From Fragilaria crotonensis (lineage: Eukaryota; Bacillariophyta; Fragilariophyceae; Fragilariales; Fragilariaceae), in the NCBI GenBank assembly GCA_022925895.1, contig JAKSYS010000248.1, forward strand, positions 64,001 to 78,657: DNA of 14,657 nt, read 5' to 3'. The position numbers and the translations under genes are program-made. The first letter of the stretch is position 1; each line of letters begins with the position of its first letter. Below are positions 1 to 8,548 of this stretch, piece by piece. Below the pieces are notes generated by a model, which saw nothing but the letters and a program-made list of their open reading frames with translations, was not told where the DNA came from and did no database searches.

Positions 1-2
1 CC

Positions 3-1688
3 CTACTTGATAATCTTCATACACGTTCGGAATTCCAAGAAACTTCACCGCCAACCCACAATCCTGAACTCGCTACTCAAGTATCACTACGTGAATACCT
101 GAAGACACTTCCTCGAACACAACGGCGTATGACATCGGACTTAGAACAGGTTGCTGATGATTTACAAGTATGGAGGGCGTTTCGGTCAAAAGAAAGATTA
201 TACATCGCCTCAGATGGAGGACTTGCTGGTCACACCGGAACCTTCGGATGGGTACTAGCCACGTCCAAGATCATTCTTTTTAAATGTGGTGGGCCAGTCG
301 ACGGTCCGTTTGATACTCAAAATTCTACTCGATGTGAACTGTGTGGTTTCGCGTCAGCTTTGTTACTTATTGCATCGGTATCACGAAACTGGGGTATCCG
401 CCATCGATGTTCTTTTAAATGGTTCACCGACAGTCGCTCTGCAATATCCAAGGTGTATAAGACAAACCGGCGTGGCTGGTCGACAGACATATGATAGTGA
501 CCTTCTCTCTCTCTAATTCGAAGTTTGTTGATCGAAATAAGAAGAGTTGTTACTTTCAATTGGGTCAAGGGGGCATCAAGATTCGATCAAGTCCTATGAA
601 CAGCTTCCTCGAGCAGCTCGGTTAAATATTGATGCGGATTTTCTTGCCACTCGCTATCGTCTCCGTGATAAAACAAGATCCATGCAATTGGTCGATCATT
701 GCCCTGAGCAACGAGTATCAATGTCAATCATGGGAGTACGTCTAACAGGTCAATACGACGAGTGTATTCGACACCACATCAACGGATATCACTTACGACA
801 GTACATGCAGGAACGGCGGAAATGGGACGACTCGACATGGAATATCATTGATATGGGTTTATTCGGTCAACATTTTCGACGACTGACGCCATCGCAACAA
901 ATCACACATATGAAACTCGTGCACGATCAGCTACCTTTGGGAATCCGACGACATCAACAGTCACTCAGCAAGGAAGAAGGACTTAAGCAGTGTCCATGCT
1001 GCTCCACAGCGACCGAAGATTCTCGACATTTTTTCGGTGCACGGAAAATCTATATCAGGAGAAGGGCATTAAGGAACTACGTGGCTCTCTGTCCAGCAGC
1101 CAACATCCCCTTCGACGCCTTTTGGTTACAGGTATTCGTCACTGGATCGACACAGGCCAATCGTCTCCGATCATTGATTTGGCCGAGTACCCAATCCATA
1201 TGCATCGGATTATCAATCGCGTCATAAACGAGCAAGGGAAGATTGGATGGGACAATGCTATTAAAGGTTTTCTCAGTAAAAGCTGGATCGACTTCGCGTC
1301 AATGAATCATAAGAAAGAAGAAAAGGCTCCCATGTCAGATGGCTCACAACGTCTCCGTCAACTTATCACAGCGCTTCATACGTTTACTGTTGGTCTTTGG
1401 ACAGCGCGAAATGCAGCACTACATGATACGGAATCATCGGCAAACCTTCGCTTGTAATCTCGAATGCATGATACTATTCTCCACATGTACAAAAATCCTA
1501 CCGACATCTGTTTTGACGATCGATATTTGTGCGAAATGTCTTTGACTAAACTCCTCAACAGCTCACCATCGACACAGCGGAGATGGATCAAACGAATGCG
1601 GGACTCCAAGGAATTACAAACACGACTGGGTGAACGACAAACTTTGATTACGACGTATTTTAAGAGAAGCAGCAGTACGGAAGCATAG
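3..1688 (+). pseudogene. Non-LTR retrotransposon polyprotein, C-terminal part (RNase H, zinc knuckle, tail), broken
   Basis: The reading frame is already open at the left edge, so the reverse transcriptase should lie outside the window. An RNase H domain is visible: ASDGG (Asp codon 213-215), TRCEL (Glu 336-338), TDSRSAI (Asp 429-431), then VKG and GHQD around 550-580 and NIDADFLA near 628. These are the carboxylate positions of retroelement RNase H. Downstream, CPCC (991-1002), a following Glu-Asp, His (1027-1029) and Cys (1038-1040) form a zinc knuckle like that after LINE-type RNase H. The tail ends at the TAG at 1686-1688. The frame changes at about 455-480, in the CT run near 501-512, at the G5 run near 569-573 and at the T6 run near 1029-1034. 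There is an in-frame TAA at 1455-1457. Homology continues smoothly across each break. Domain calls rest on motif order; the diatom LINE assignment is inference. Confidence 0.8.
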
Positions 1689-1800
1689 TACAAAAACAAA
1701 CACCTCGCGGATCTCCGGGTCCGCTGGGATGGGATACACACCTGGGTCATTGCGGTCTTGGGATGGTGAAAACCCGATAATTAGTTTTATTTTATTTATT
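1689..1800 (+). other. Probable 3' untranslated tail of the retroelement
   Basis: This segment follows the retroelement stop directly. It is GC-rich for about 80 bases, with a short potential hairpin (GCGGA paired with TCCGC near 1708-1725), and then changes to a T/A-rich stretch at about 1779-1800. No clean poly(A) tail or target-site duplication can be recognised because the 5' end of the element is outside the window. The 3' end of the element is therefore a guess. Confidence 0.3.
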
Positions 1801-1844
1801 TACCACCTCATTGGAGGGGGACTTGATGACAATGCTGGCTTGAG

Positions 1845-2014
1845 GCTTCACGTCTGATCACCACCTTTAAATGGAGAGTGGGTTCATGTCGGACTCCGTT
1901 TCAAAGCTTCACGTTCAATCACCACCTCTAAATCGAGAGTGGCTACACGTCCGTTTCAAGCTTCCACGTCCGATCACCACCTCTAAATGGAGAGTGGCTT
2001 CACGTGAATCTCAA
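1845..2014 (+). repeat. Left-arm tandem subrepeats, three units of 54-61 bp
   Basis: Units start at 1845, 1906 and 1960, each opening with GCTTC(C)ACGT. Each then carries GATCACCACCTCTAAATGG or a near variant, then AGAGTGG, and ends in a TTTCAA or CTCAAA block. A fourth start at about 2014 degenerates after a few bases. The preceding ACCACCTCATTGGAGG at 1802-1817 looks like a weaker upstream relative. The units are direct repeats of each other and inverted relative to those at 2913-3160. Confidence 0.7.
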
Positions 2015-2324
2015 AGCCTCCTGGCTGGTTGCTTGTTGTTTCTTTATTTGAACCCTGAGGCTCCAACTACACTAGTCACTCATCCAATGCTCATGACACC
2101 GTGAACTCCTCAGGTGTAAATTAAGGTTAAAACCCCTTGAAAAGCGCAACCACTTCAATCAAGCACATCCATTGGAAGATGCTTTCATGGCATCAAGAAC
2201 AAGTTGACCATCTGTACCAGCAGTGCTGGGACTACAAATACTATCCTGCTCATAATTGGTCAATATAATTATAATACCTATAGGAGCAAAGAAAGATGAT
2301 CAATATCAGATAGTATTGTACATA

Positions 2325-2352
2325 TTTCTAGTAGTACTTTTCTAGTAGTACT
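2325..2352 (+). repeat. Perfect 14-bp tandem duplication
   Basis: TTTCTAGTAGTACT occurs twice in immediate succession (2325-2338 and 2339-2352), followed by more CTAG/TACT-like sequence. It lies in the AT-rich core between the inverted arms. The rest of 2100-2880 shows no gene, only short frames on both strands with no recognisable motif. Confidence 0.7.
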
Positions 2353-2912
2353 AGTATACTTAGTTCATAGATTTTACACTGGTGACGAGTAAGTCAACAT
2401 GTCCTGCTGGAAAAGAATTGAGAGCCAATACTTCTAGTATACAAACAATATTCATGATTGAGATTATGAATACTTTAATCAACAGTCCATTGAAAACTAC
2501 AAAAACAATGGAAATCATCATTGATGCAGCAAAATTCAAATAACATTGTCGACATGTTTGCAATTATGGTGCAATCCTCTAAGAACCCACCTCATGAACA
2601 CAAATTAAGCATGGGATAACAAATTACAAAACTAGTATTGGGGAATTGGAGACAGGAAACAAATGCAAACTAAAAACTGTGGTGGTGGCAACAAACAAGG
2701 TAAGCATATGAACAGGACAAAAGGAACGCAACCCAGACAAACAACAACAGTGACTGGACAAAACTAAGTTCAACTGAATGAACTACACTGATTTTCAATT
2801 TCCTTGACAGTGAAGGAATCCAAAATCCAAACCAGGGAAAAATGTTGAGAAGCAAATATGAGTACCACCACTCTGCACGGTGAGCAACAAGCAACCCAAA
2901 GTCCTCGGCACT

Positions 2913-3160
2913 GCCACTCTTCAATAGTAGAAATGGTGATCAGCAGGCATGAAGCCATTCTCCATTAGAAGTGGTGGTTGAGCAGGAGATCAAGCACTCA
3001 CAACCGCATGAAACTGTCTGTTAGAGGTGGCGATCAGGAAGGCTGGAGCGATTCGCTATTGAGGTGGTGGCTGGACTGGATATTGTGCTCCTATATGTTT
3101 GTTCTTGCCAACAAGTCAACTGAAATCCTGTGGGTGATTGCTCTCCATTTAGAGGTGATT
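2913..3160 (-). repeat. Right-arm degenerate subrepeats, inverted relative to 1845-2014
   Basis: Five related units can be read on the + strand, starting near 2913, 2954, 3011, 3048 and 3138. Each follows the order CCACTCTCC, ATTAGAGGTGG, then GATCA, which is the reverse complement of the left-arm unit. The last unit keeps a 17-base exact match (3141-3157) to left-arm 1978-1994. The others are clearly mutated. A weaker sixth relative may lie at 3218-3255. Confidence 0.5.
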
Positions 3161-3255
3161 ACAAGGTGGTCAACAAGCAGGATGCCACAAGTACCATGAT
3201 GGCCAAGGAGCAAGCAGTTGCCACTCTGCATTCAGCTGTAGCTGATGAAGTCCTG

Positions 3256-4081
3256 GTCGGTGACGAGCAAGACACTGCAATGATCAAGTCAACAAGAAGG
3301 AAAGGCCGATGAAATGTAACTACCATCGGGTAAAATTATCTTCTAGAACGCAGTTGTACTTGTATCATATGGTAAAGCAGCAACAAGAACTACTAGGAGA
3401 GTAGATTGGCACCATCTTAAGGTATCACAGCGGATTGTTTGTGCTGTGGCAGTGTAACATTTATGTCACAGCATCAGGAACAATGATTTGACACAGTGTA
3501 CAGTTGTCGTGACAAAGATGTACATTTGCAAGTATGCAAATACTGTTACTTCATGGTGTACCAAAAAAAGGTACAGGGACAAAGCACAAAAGTGTTCTGG
3601 ACTCAAAGAAAACATTACGTGTATCAACAAATGGTAGGTGTACAACCCGGAACCCTCTGAGGTGTCCCATCTTGTAGTATCCTCATGATGCCATGGTTTT
3701 GACCCAACCATATTGAGGCACGCACCACCTTGTTGATCAGCCAGGATGCCTTGATCTTGGTCTCAATTTGCCAGGAGGGTGCTTGTTTTCCAAAGCAACA
3801 GCATACTCTTTAGTAAATGAACAAGAAGAGTCCAATCTTCCATTACGAACCCCATTTTTAATATTCCTGCTGGTTTGTGAGACAGCTTGCAAAACATGAC
3901 CATAAGAATGTGATTCTTATTTTGGCATTGACTATTTTTTTCTCTTGCAGGATCAGAGACAAATGCAAATGAGATTCAGTGATAAGAGTCATTTTGTCCA
4001 TTTCAATGGATTGATTATGGCCTTTGTACAGTTGCTCATCATCACGGTTCAATTTTCTTGTGACAGAAAATAGAGATTGCA
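3256..4081. other. Gene-poor stretch, nothing confidently identified
   Basis: Only short frames occur on either strand, and none shows a recognisable motif or an obvious partner frame. On the minus strand around 3660-3830, two short open stretches in different frames have a fairly protein-like composition, but I cannot link them to a family. A pyrimidine-rich tract ending in GCAG at about 3936-3950 resembles a splice acceptor but has no exon to belong to. Confidence 0.4.
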
Positions 4082-4590
4082 TTAATTTGTGGTGAAGTTG
4101 CAGTGCACTGCTACAAAGCATATAAGTACCAGATTGTCATTGTAATTCTTCAGATCAAATAGTGTGCTCTTGTTTGCGACTCCAAATGTCACTGCAAGGA
4201 CTCTTGTTGTTTGTTGTTCACCTTGAAAACACTGGAATGTTTGTTGTTCACCTTGAAAACAATGGAATGTCTTTAATGGCACATCCTTGATCACTTCAGG
4301 ATCCCTCTTGTCCTTGTATTGGTGACCATGATAATAGCATTTTTGAAGATGAATAGTAGGGACTGCATAACTTTCTTGCGTGCATGCACAACAAACGCAT
4401 TTAAGTGTTTTTGCAGACAGCCATGGAACTCCGCAGCAATGGCAATTATTGTCTTCTTGTGTGGAAATCTTCCAAACTCACCAGCACCATGCTGGCCCTC
4501 TGTCAGCAACCTTGAATCCATTCGTTTCCTCCACTCATCACAAACTTTTCTCTTCATCCTCCTCTGCGAGGAGGGAGGAGGTTATGTTAT
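4082..4590 (-). pseudogene. Unrecognised broken minus-strand reading frame
   Basis: Two minus-strand open frames overlap end to end in different frames (4291-4557 and 4082-4294). The upstream one is basic and helix-like (it begins KRKVCDEWRKRMDSR) and ends with TNTRTRGILK. The downstream one includes KDVPLKTFHCFQGEQQ and then a 10-residue duplication. The smooth junction suggests one former coding region with a frameshift near 4291. It lies downstream, in minus-strand sense, of the transposase remnant, so it might be an accessory part of the same element. I do not recognise the family, and it could be chance. Confidence 0.25.
4211..4270 (+). repeat. 30-bp tandem duplication, one mismatch
   Basis: Positions 4211-4240 and 4241-4270 are identical except for one base (C at 4232, A at 4262). 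The unit starts TTGTTGTTCACC and ends TGGAATGT. Thirty bases is a multiple of three, so the duplication keeps the reading frame of the minus-strand open frame that contains it. This fits either a formerly coding stretch or recent slippage. Confidence 0.85.
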
Positions 4591-4829
4591 TGTCTTGTTA
4601 GCAAGCAATGCCAATTTTCATGCACGGCCGAACACATAATCAAAGGGCCTGTATAATGGATGTTATATGGCTGGCTTCATCCTGCGCCTGCAAATTGTAG
4701 CGCACGTAGACTTGGTAATCTAGAAATTCAATTGAAGCCACAAAAGGCATCAATTCGATCCACATCATATTCTCATTTCTCATGCAAAGCAGATGTTGTT
4801 GTGATCTTAATTTGGAAGATACCCTTCTC

Positions 4830-6420
4830 ATGTGAAGTCACAAATCCATTTGCTTACAAAGCTAGCATTGAAGTCAAGTGCAGCCCTGTGGGTTTTGAAT
4901 GCTTTGGCAAGGCGTTCTATAAGTTGTCATGTAAGTGTTGGTGTGTCAATGTTGTCGTTGTTCTTGCTCTTGTAAAGAGAATATGATGCGCAAATGTAAG
5001 CCCTTTTTTGTCTCGAAAGCTTCTGCACAGTCGCTGTTTGAAGTACATTTCTGCTTGTGCATTCCATTCCATTACTACTAGCTAACGATTTGAACTCTTC
5101 CTTGCTCCATCTAGAGTTAAATGGCATGCATCAATATAGATCTTTCGTCACGCCCCAGATATGCTCAATGCCTACACCAGCTACCTTGCATGGAACTTGT
5201 TGGGTGAAATGATTACCCAAACACCAAGCTTGTTTCCTACATGTTGGAGTGCTGTCACCTCTTCCGCAAAATCGAGATAGCTTGCCATCAGAACTCGAAA
5301 ACTCCATTCCTCCACGCCCTTGTCAGCTACATTGCCATCGGCATCGGATGCTGGATCCATGTTGTACTTCTCCAGATTTTCTTGTTCAATTCAACCCCTC
5401 TCCAACAGGACTTGCTTCAAAAGTCCCTTTGGCTGCCCTTGCCAGCCTTTCTTTTCTCGTGTTCTGATTGTTTTGACATCAACACTGTTCGCCCTTGCAA
5501 GTTCTTGCAATTCCCCAAGTTGATATTGGTATCAATCATTCAAGATGTTGAGGGGCCCAAGCTCTACTTTCAGTTCAGAGATTGTGTTGTTCCTTGTTTG
5601 CTGATTACCAGGCAGAGATGGGAGGATAAGATGGTGGCGGTTCAATTCTCTTCTTTGTCTGTCATCCAGAATGATCCCGCATCACCAGGTTCAAAGACAA
5701 ACGAGGCCGATTTTGTGTCGCCAACATCAACCGTACGTTCATGCATGCCGAGATAGCCATCTTCTTGCTCTATTATTGACTCATGCATTCGTAGCTAGCT
5801 GCAATGCTCCAAAGGATCGGTCCATGCTATAGGCGTCCAAGCCATTCACCATTTTTTGCGTGACCTCGAGAGTGATTGAAGAGGAAGGCAAAGTCAAAGT
5901 GCAAATACAAAACTCTGAGGCAATCAACACACTCATCAAATTGAATTGCCATGTGGTTGTCGTACGTTCGATATCCATCATTGTTTGCTCCAAGCTTCTT
6001 GAAGTAGATAGTGAATGGGGATTGCTTCAAGTCTTTCTTTGCAGCTTGGCAATGGATAGCTGTTACTGCATCAACATGAATGTAAGTTTTGTTCTGACAT
6101 GATTCGTTGATTTCTTCCACTAGCACTCAACTAATATCTACCCCGAATCTAGTCTCGCGCAATTGCAGGGCTGATATCATGAAGCTCAAGGCATCCGTCT
6201 TAGAGAAAGTGGCCGTTGACCTAATGGTGGTCAACCCATTGCCTACTTCCGAGAAGGAATTGGCTATACTAGACTCTCATCTTACCCAAAAATCATCAGT
6301 GGCGCCACTCGTGACCATCAACAAAAACGATTGCTTTGTCATTGTATCATAGGTGAACCCGAGTCACTTGAGCCAGCGCCATGTAGTGGATAGCAAAATG
6401 GGACTCTCAAGATAGACCTG
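4830..6420 (-). pseudogene. DDE-superfamily transposase remnant, heavily decayed
   Basis: Reading the minus strand from high to low coordinates, an ordered series of motifs appears. They are WRWLK (6367-6381) then LGF; FVDGHE (6308-6325); VEEINES (about 6100-6120); FLFNHSRGHAK (about 5863-5886); GLDAYSM (5823-5843); SFWMT near 5660; QPKGLL and LLERG (about 5394-5440); GVGIEHIWG (5152-5178); SRQKRAYICASY (about 4990-5030); and IERLAKAFKTHRAALDF (about 4870-4920). This order matches, from memory, a transposase family seen in diatoms and basidiomycetes with VDGHE, LFDxS and E/GIExxWG blocks. The motifs sit in several frames separated by stops, so no full protein can be made. In the second block the usual Asp is Asn (codon 5875-5877), a predicted catalytic loss. 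A coiled-coil-like stretch near 6680-6760 may be the N-terminus. Terminal inverted repeats were not identified. Confidence 0.65.
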
Positions 6421-6999
6421 AAGTAGACAGTCTCTAATTGTGTTTTGCCGCATAGTACTGTTGTTTGCTTCCTCTTGTCGTTACCTTGCCAATTGTGTTG
6501 GCATTGCTGCCTTAACTAGTAGCTAGTTCTTTCTGCTGCGCTGGGAATCAAGGACATTACCAATTGATTCCGTGCCATCTCAACAGTTACATCAGCAAGA
6601 TTCTCAATGCAACACCCAAGCCATGGCTGGTGACATTATCTCTTCTGGAAAGTATTCCAGCAACTCTGGAAGAGGATGTTTTTGTTTGTGTAAGAATCAA
6701 TTGTCCGATTGGCCTGCTGGAGTAGCTCAATTTGTTGCTCCAGAACATCAGCAACAAGCAACTACACGACTACAACTATCATTTACGTTACCAAGAAAGA
6801 GCGTCTTGGCTCCGGACTATCCCAATATGTCTGCAGATTAACTAATTTCCTGAAATTTGGGGCCATGCTTAGGCCTCTTTGTCTCATCCTGTGCTGCTAT
6901 CTAAGCATCAGCTTTTGTTTTGCCAAAGGTTGCTCTTCTGCAATTGCTGTGGTCAAGTTGACAACTTCTGGTAGACCCTGAGCAACACTGTGGATATCA

Positions 7000-7368
7000 T
7001 TAATGAATGCATCTTGCAGCAAAGAGCGACGAGAAACGTTTCTTACCATCTGGCAGATGTGTGACCAATCCTCCAGGTGTTGCTACATAGTTATCCCATA
7101 TCCATCTTTTTGGATTGCCAAAGGGATCAAGACCTTTGGCTGATTGTCAGAATTGGCCAGTATCATTCAATTCTGTGAAGTCATCAAGAAGAGTTGTACC
7201 TTTGCATGATGAAATTGCCTTGTTCATCATGCCTCTATCAAATCCAAGGGTCTCAAGAGTTGGAAACTAGGCCTTGATTGCTCAGAAATAGAGATCACCT
7301 GACAGCCATTTGTCTTGGTACCATTGTTGCTTGGTGATTTCAAGCCAACACTGATAATGGCTACATTG
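7000..7368 (-). pseudogene. Unrecognised decayed reading frame with three internal stops
   Basis: One minus-strand frame of about 120 codons reads as a plausible globular protein interrupted by three stop codons (TGA, TAG, TGA). Readable pieces include YQCWLEITKQQWYQDKWLSG, LGFDRGMMNKAISSCKGTTL, DPFGNPKRWIWDNYVATPGG and LPDGKKRFSSLFAARC. The Trp, Gly and aromatic content and the single frame suggest former coding sequence. I do not recognise the family. It lies upstream, in minus-strand sense, of the transposase remnant, so it may be a second protein or an N-terminal region of the same transposon. Confidence 0.35.
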
Positions 7369-8117
7369 CTTGCGAGCGTCTTCATTTTGTCTCACGTGCC
7401 GACCCTCGAATGTCAAACACAGCAAAAAATATATTATCAATCCAGTCAAAACAAAGGGCTCGGCAGTTACGAAGTGTAAGTTGTTGATGTCGTCATAACA
7501 ATATCATGGTCTGCACATCTTTTTTTATGTGGTTTCGATCGTCTTGTTTCGATGTGCGAGGATGCAGGGTTGGGGGGGAGCGAAGGTGACTTCATGAAAT
7601 TTTGTACTGAGCCAACACAATTTGTGCTACGAAGTGGAAACCCTGGAAACCAGCCTTACATCAATCCAATTGATATATCATTGATCATATGATCATATGT
7701 CATATAGTTCGTTGCAAGAGAAGTTATAACGAATTCGAAATCAGATCTTCTTAAGTAGGGTGTCAAAAGGGCCACGCAATACCCGAAAGACGGAGTACTT
7801 CACCGGTAAATCTGATCGTGCTATGAATATAGCTGTGACCTTTGAGAGAAGGTTATGTCAAAGAAGATTCGAGGAGAGTATAAGTAAGGTACTTTGGTGG
7901 TACAAGTACAGCCATAAATTCTAATAGAACTTCCATTAAGCTTGCTCCATCTTGCATAAGTATTGAATTCGACTGCATTTATTTATCATTCCAGCATGCC
8001 AGTTGAAGGAAGATTCGTCACAAGAAAGGTCATTTACACACTTATGAGGACGTTGCAAAAACATCGAACGAACCGAGCGACAGTATAACCTCGGAACTTT
8101 TTCTCCGCCATATTGTT
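7369..8117. other. Intergenic DNA upstream of the secreted-protein gene
   Basis: No supported gene occurs here. A perfect 14-bp palindrome (CATATGATCATATG, 7686-7699) lies in an AT-rich patch, and a G7 run lies near 7572-7578. A 79-codon minus-strand frame at 7936-8175 has no recognisable motif and is probably accidental. Confidence 0.5.
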
Positions 8118-8118
8118 T

Positions 8119-8128
8119 TCTATAAATG
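8119..8128 (+). promoter_or_regulatory. Possible TATA box of the secreted-protein gene
   Basis: TCTATAAATG with a TATAAAT core (8121-8127) lies about 140 bases upstream of the ATG at 8262, in a plausible position for a core promoter with a 5' leader of about 110 bases. This is a motif match only. No transcription start is visible, and AT-rich neighbouring DNA makes chance matches common. Confidence 0.25.
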
Positions 8129-8261
8129 TGGCCCCGTAATCTCGACAGATTGGGATTCCCAGCTTCACGAGACATACCGGTCTAATGACTCAGTGTAAAG
8201 AACGAGCAGGAACTAACAACAGATGATCTAACAAAACCTCATTGTTGCGTGAAGCTAAACG

Positions 8262-8548
8262 ATGAAGAGACTACAAATCATCGAGACCTTCTTCGTACTC
8301 AACGTTCTATCCGCAATAGCCTTGCGTGTAGAGATTTTGGTTAAGGAGACTCAAGGTGTGAGAGTCAACCAGTTTCCTGTGCAAGTGGTCGTTCCACTGC
8401 CGAAGGGCAACAAATACGCGATTGACCAACTTAGCATCAGCGGTGTTCCCTCCCAGGTCGAGGTTCTCGAACGATGGCCTTCGGACAATAGTTTGCGCAA
8501 TGTCCTCGTGCACTTTCAAGTATCCAGCATCCCAGGCAGTACAATCCC
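8262..8548 (+). CDS. Secreted bimodular protein, N-terminal segment: signal peptide and start of module 1
   Basis: The ATG at 8262 has A at -3 (AACGATGAAG) and opens a classic signal peptide: basic MKR, a hydrophobic core (FFVLNVLSAIA), and likely cleavage about residue 20-21 before LRVEI. The mature part begins a beta-rich domain with QFPVQVVVPLPKG, QVEVLERWPSDNSLRNVL and VHFQ. This resembles the N-terminal RIFT-barrel domain of PcRGLX/YetA-like proteins, where a Pro-Val...Pro-leu-pro-Gly block and a Trp-x-Asp-x-Ser block recur (family knowledge, not searched). The frame is lost in the C3 run at 8546-8548. Module 2 has C4 at the equivalent place (11874-11877) and runs on. Without a fix the frame ends at 8588 after an unrelated tail. 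The protein should enter the secretory pathway. Confidence 0.75.

Larger units (their letters stand above)
1845..3160. mobile_element. Candidate fold-back (long inverted-repeat) element, non-autonomous
   Basis: The left part (1845-2040) and right part (2885-3160) contain the same degenerate subrepeats in opposite orientation. Two exact inverted matches anchor this. Positions 1978-1994 (CACCTCTAAATGGAGAG) are the reverse complement of 3141-3157, and 2027-2038 (GGTTGCTTGTTG) is the reverse complement of 2885-2896. The core between the arms is AT-rich and has no convincing coding frame. Arms built from subrepeats around a non-coding core are typical of fold-back or large MITE-like elements. No transposase belongs to it and no flanking target duplication was identified, so both outer ends are approximate. 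The arms are diverged, so the insertion would be old. Confidence 0.5.

Noticed and set aside
3936-3950. 3' splice acceptor (pyrimidine tract ending GCAG)
   Set aside because: There is no matching donor and no coding exon downstream.
5241-5756. 171-codon open frame on the + strand
   Set aside because: It lies antisense to the transposase remnant, whose ordered motifs (SFWMT, QPKG, LLERG) are on the minus strand. Its own translation has no recognisable motif.
7686-7699. 14-bp palindrome as a regulatory or recombination site
   Set aside because: It is built from AT-rich CATATG and GATC words in an AT-rich patch, with nothing else nearby to support function.
7936-8175. 79-codon minus-strand frame upstream of the secreted-protein gene
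   Set aside because: It has no motif or neighbour support and overlaps the likely promoter region of the + strand gene.
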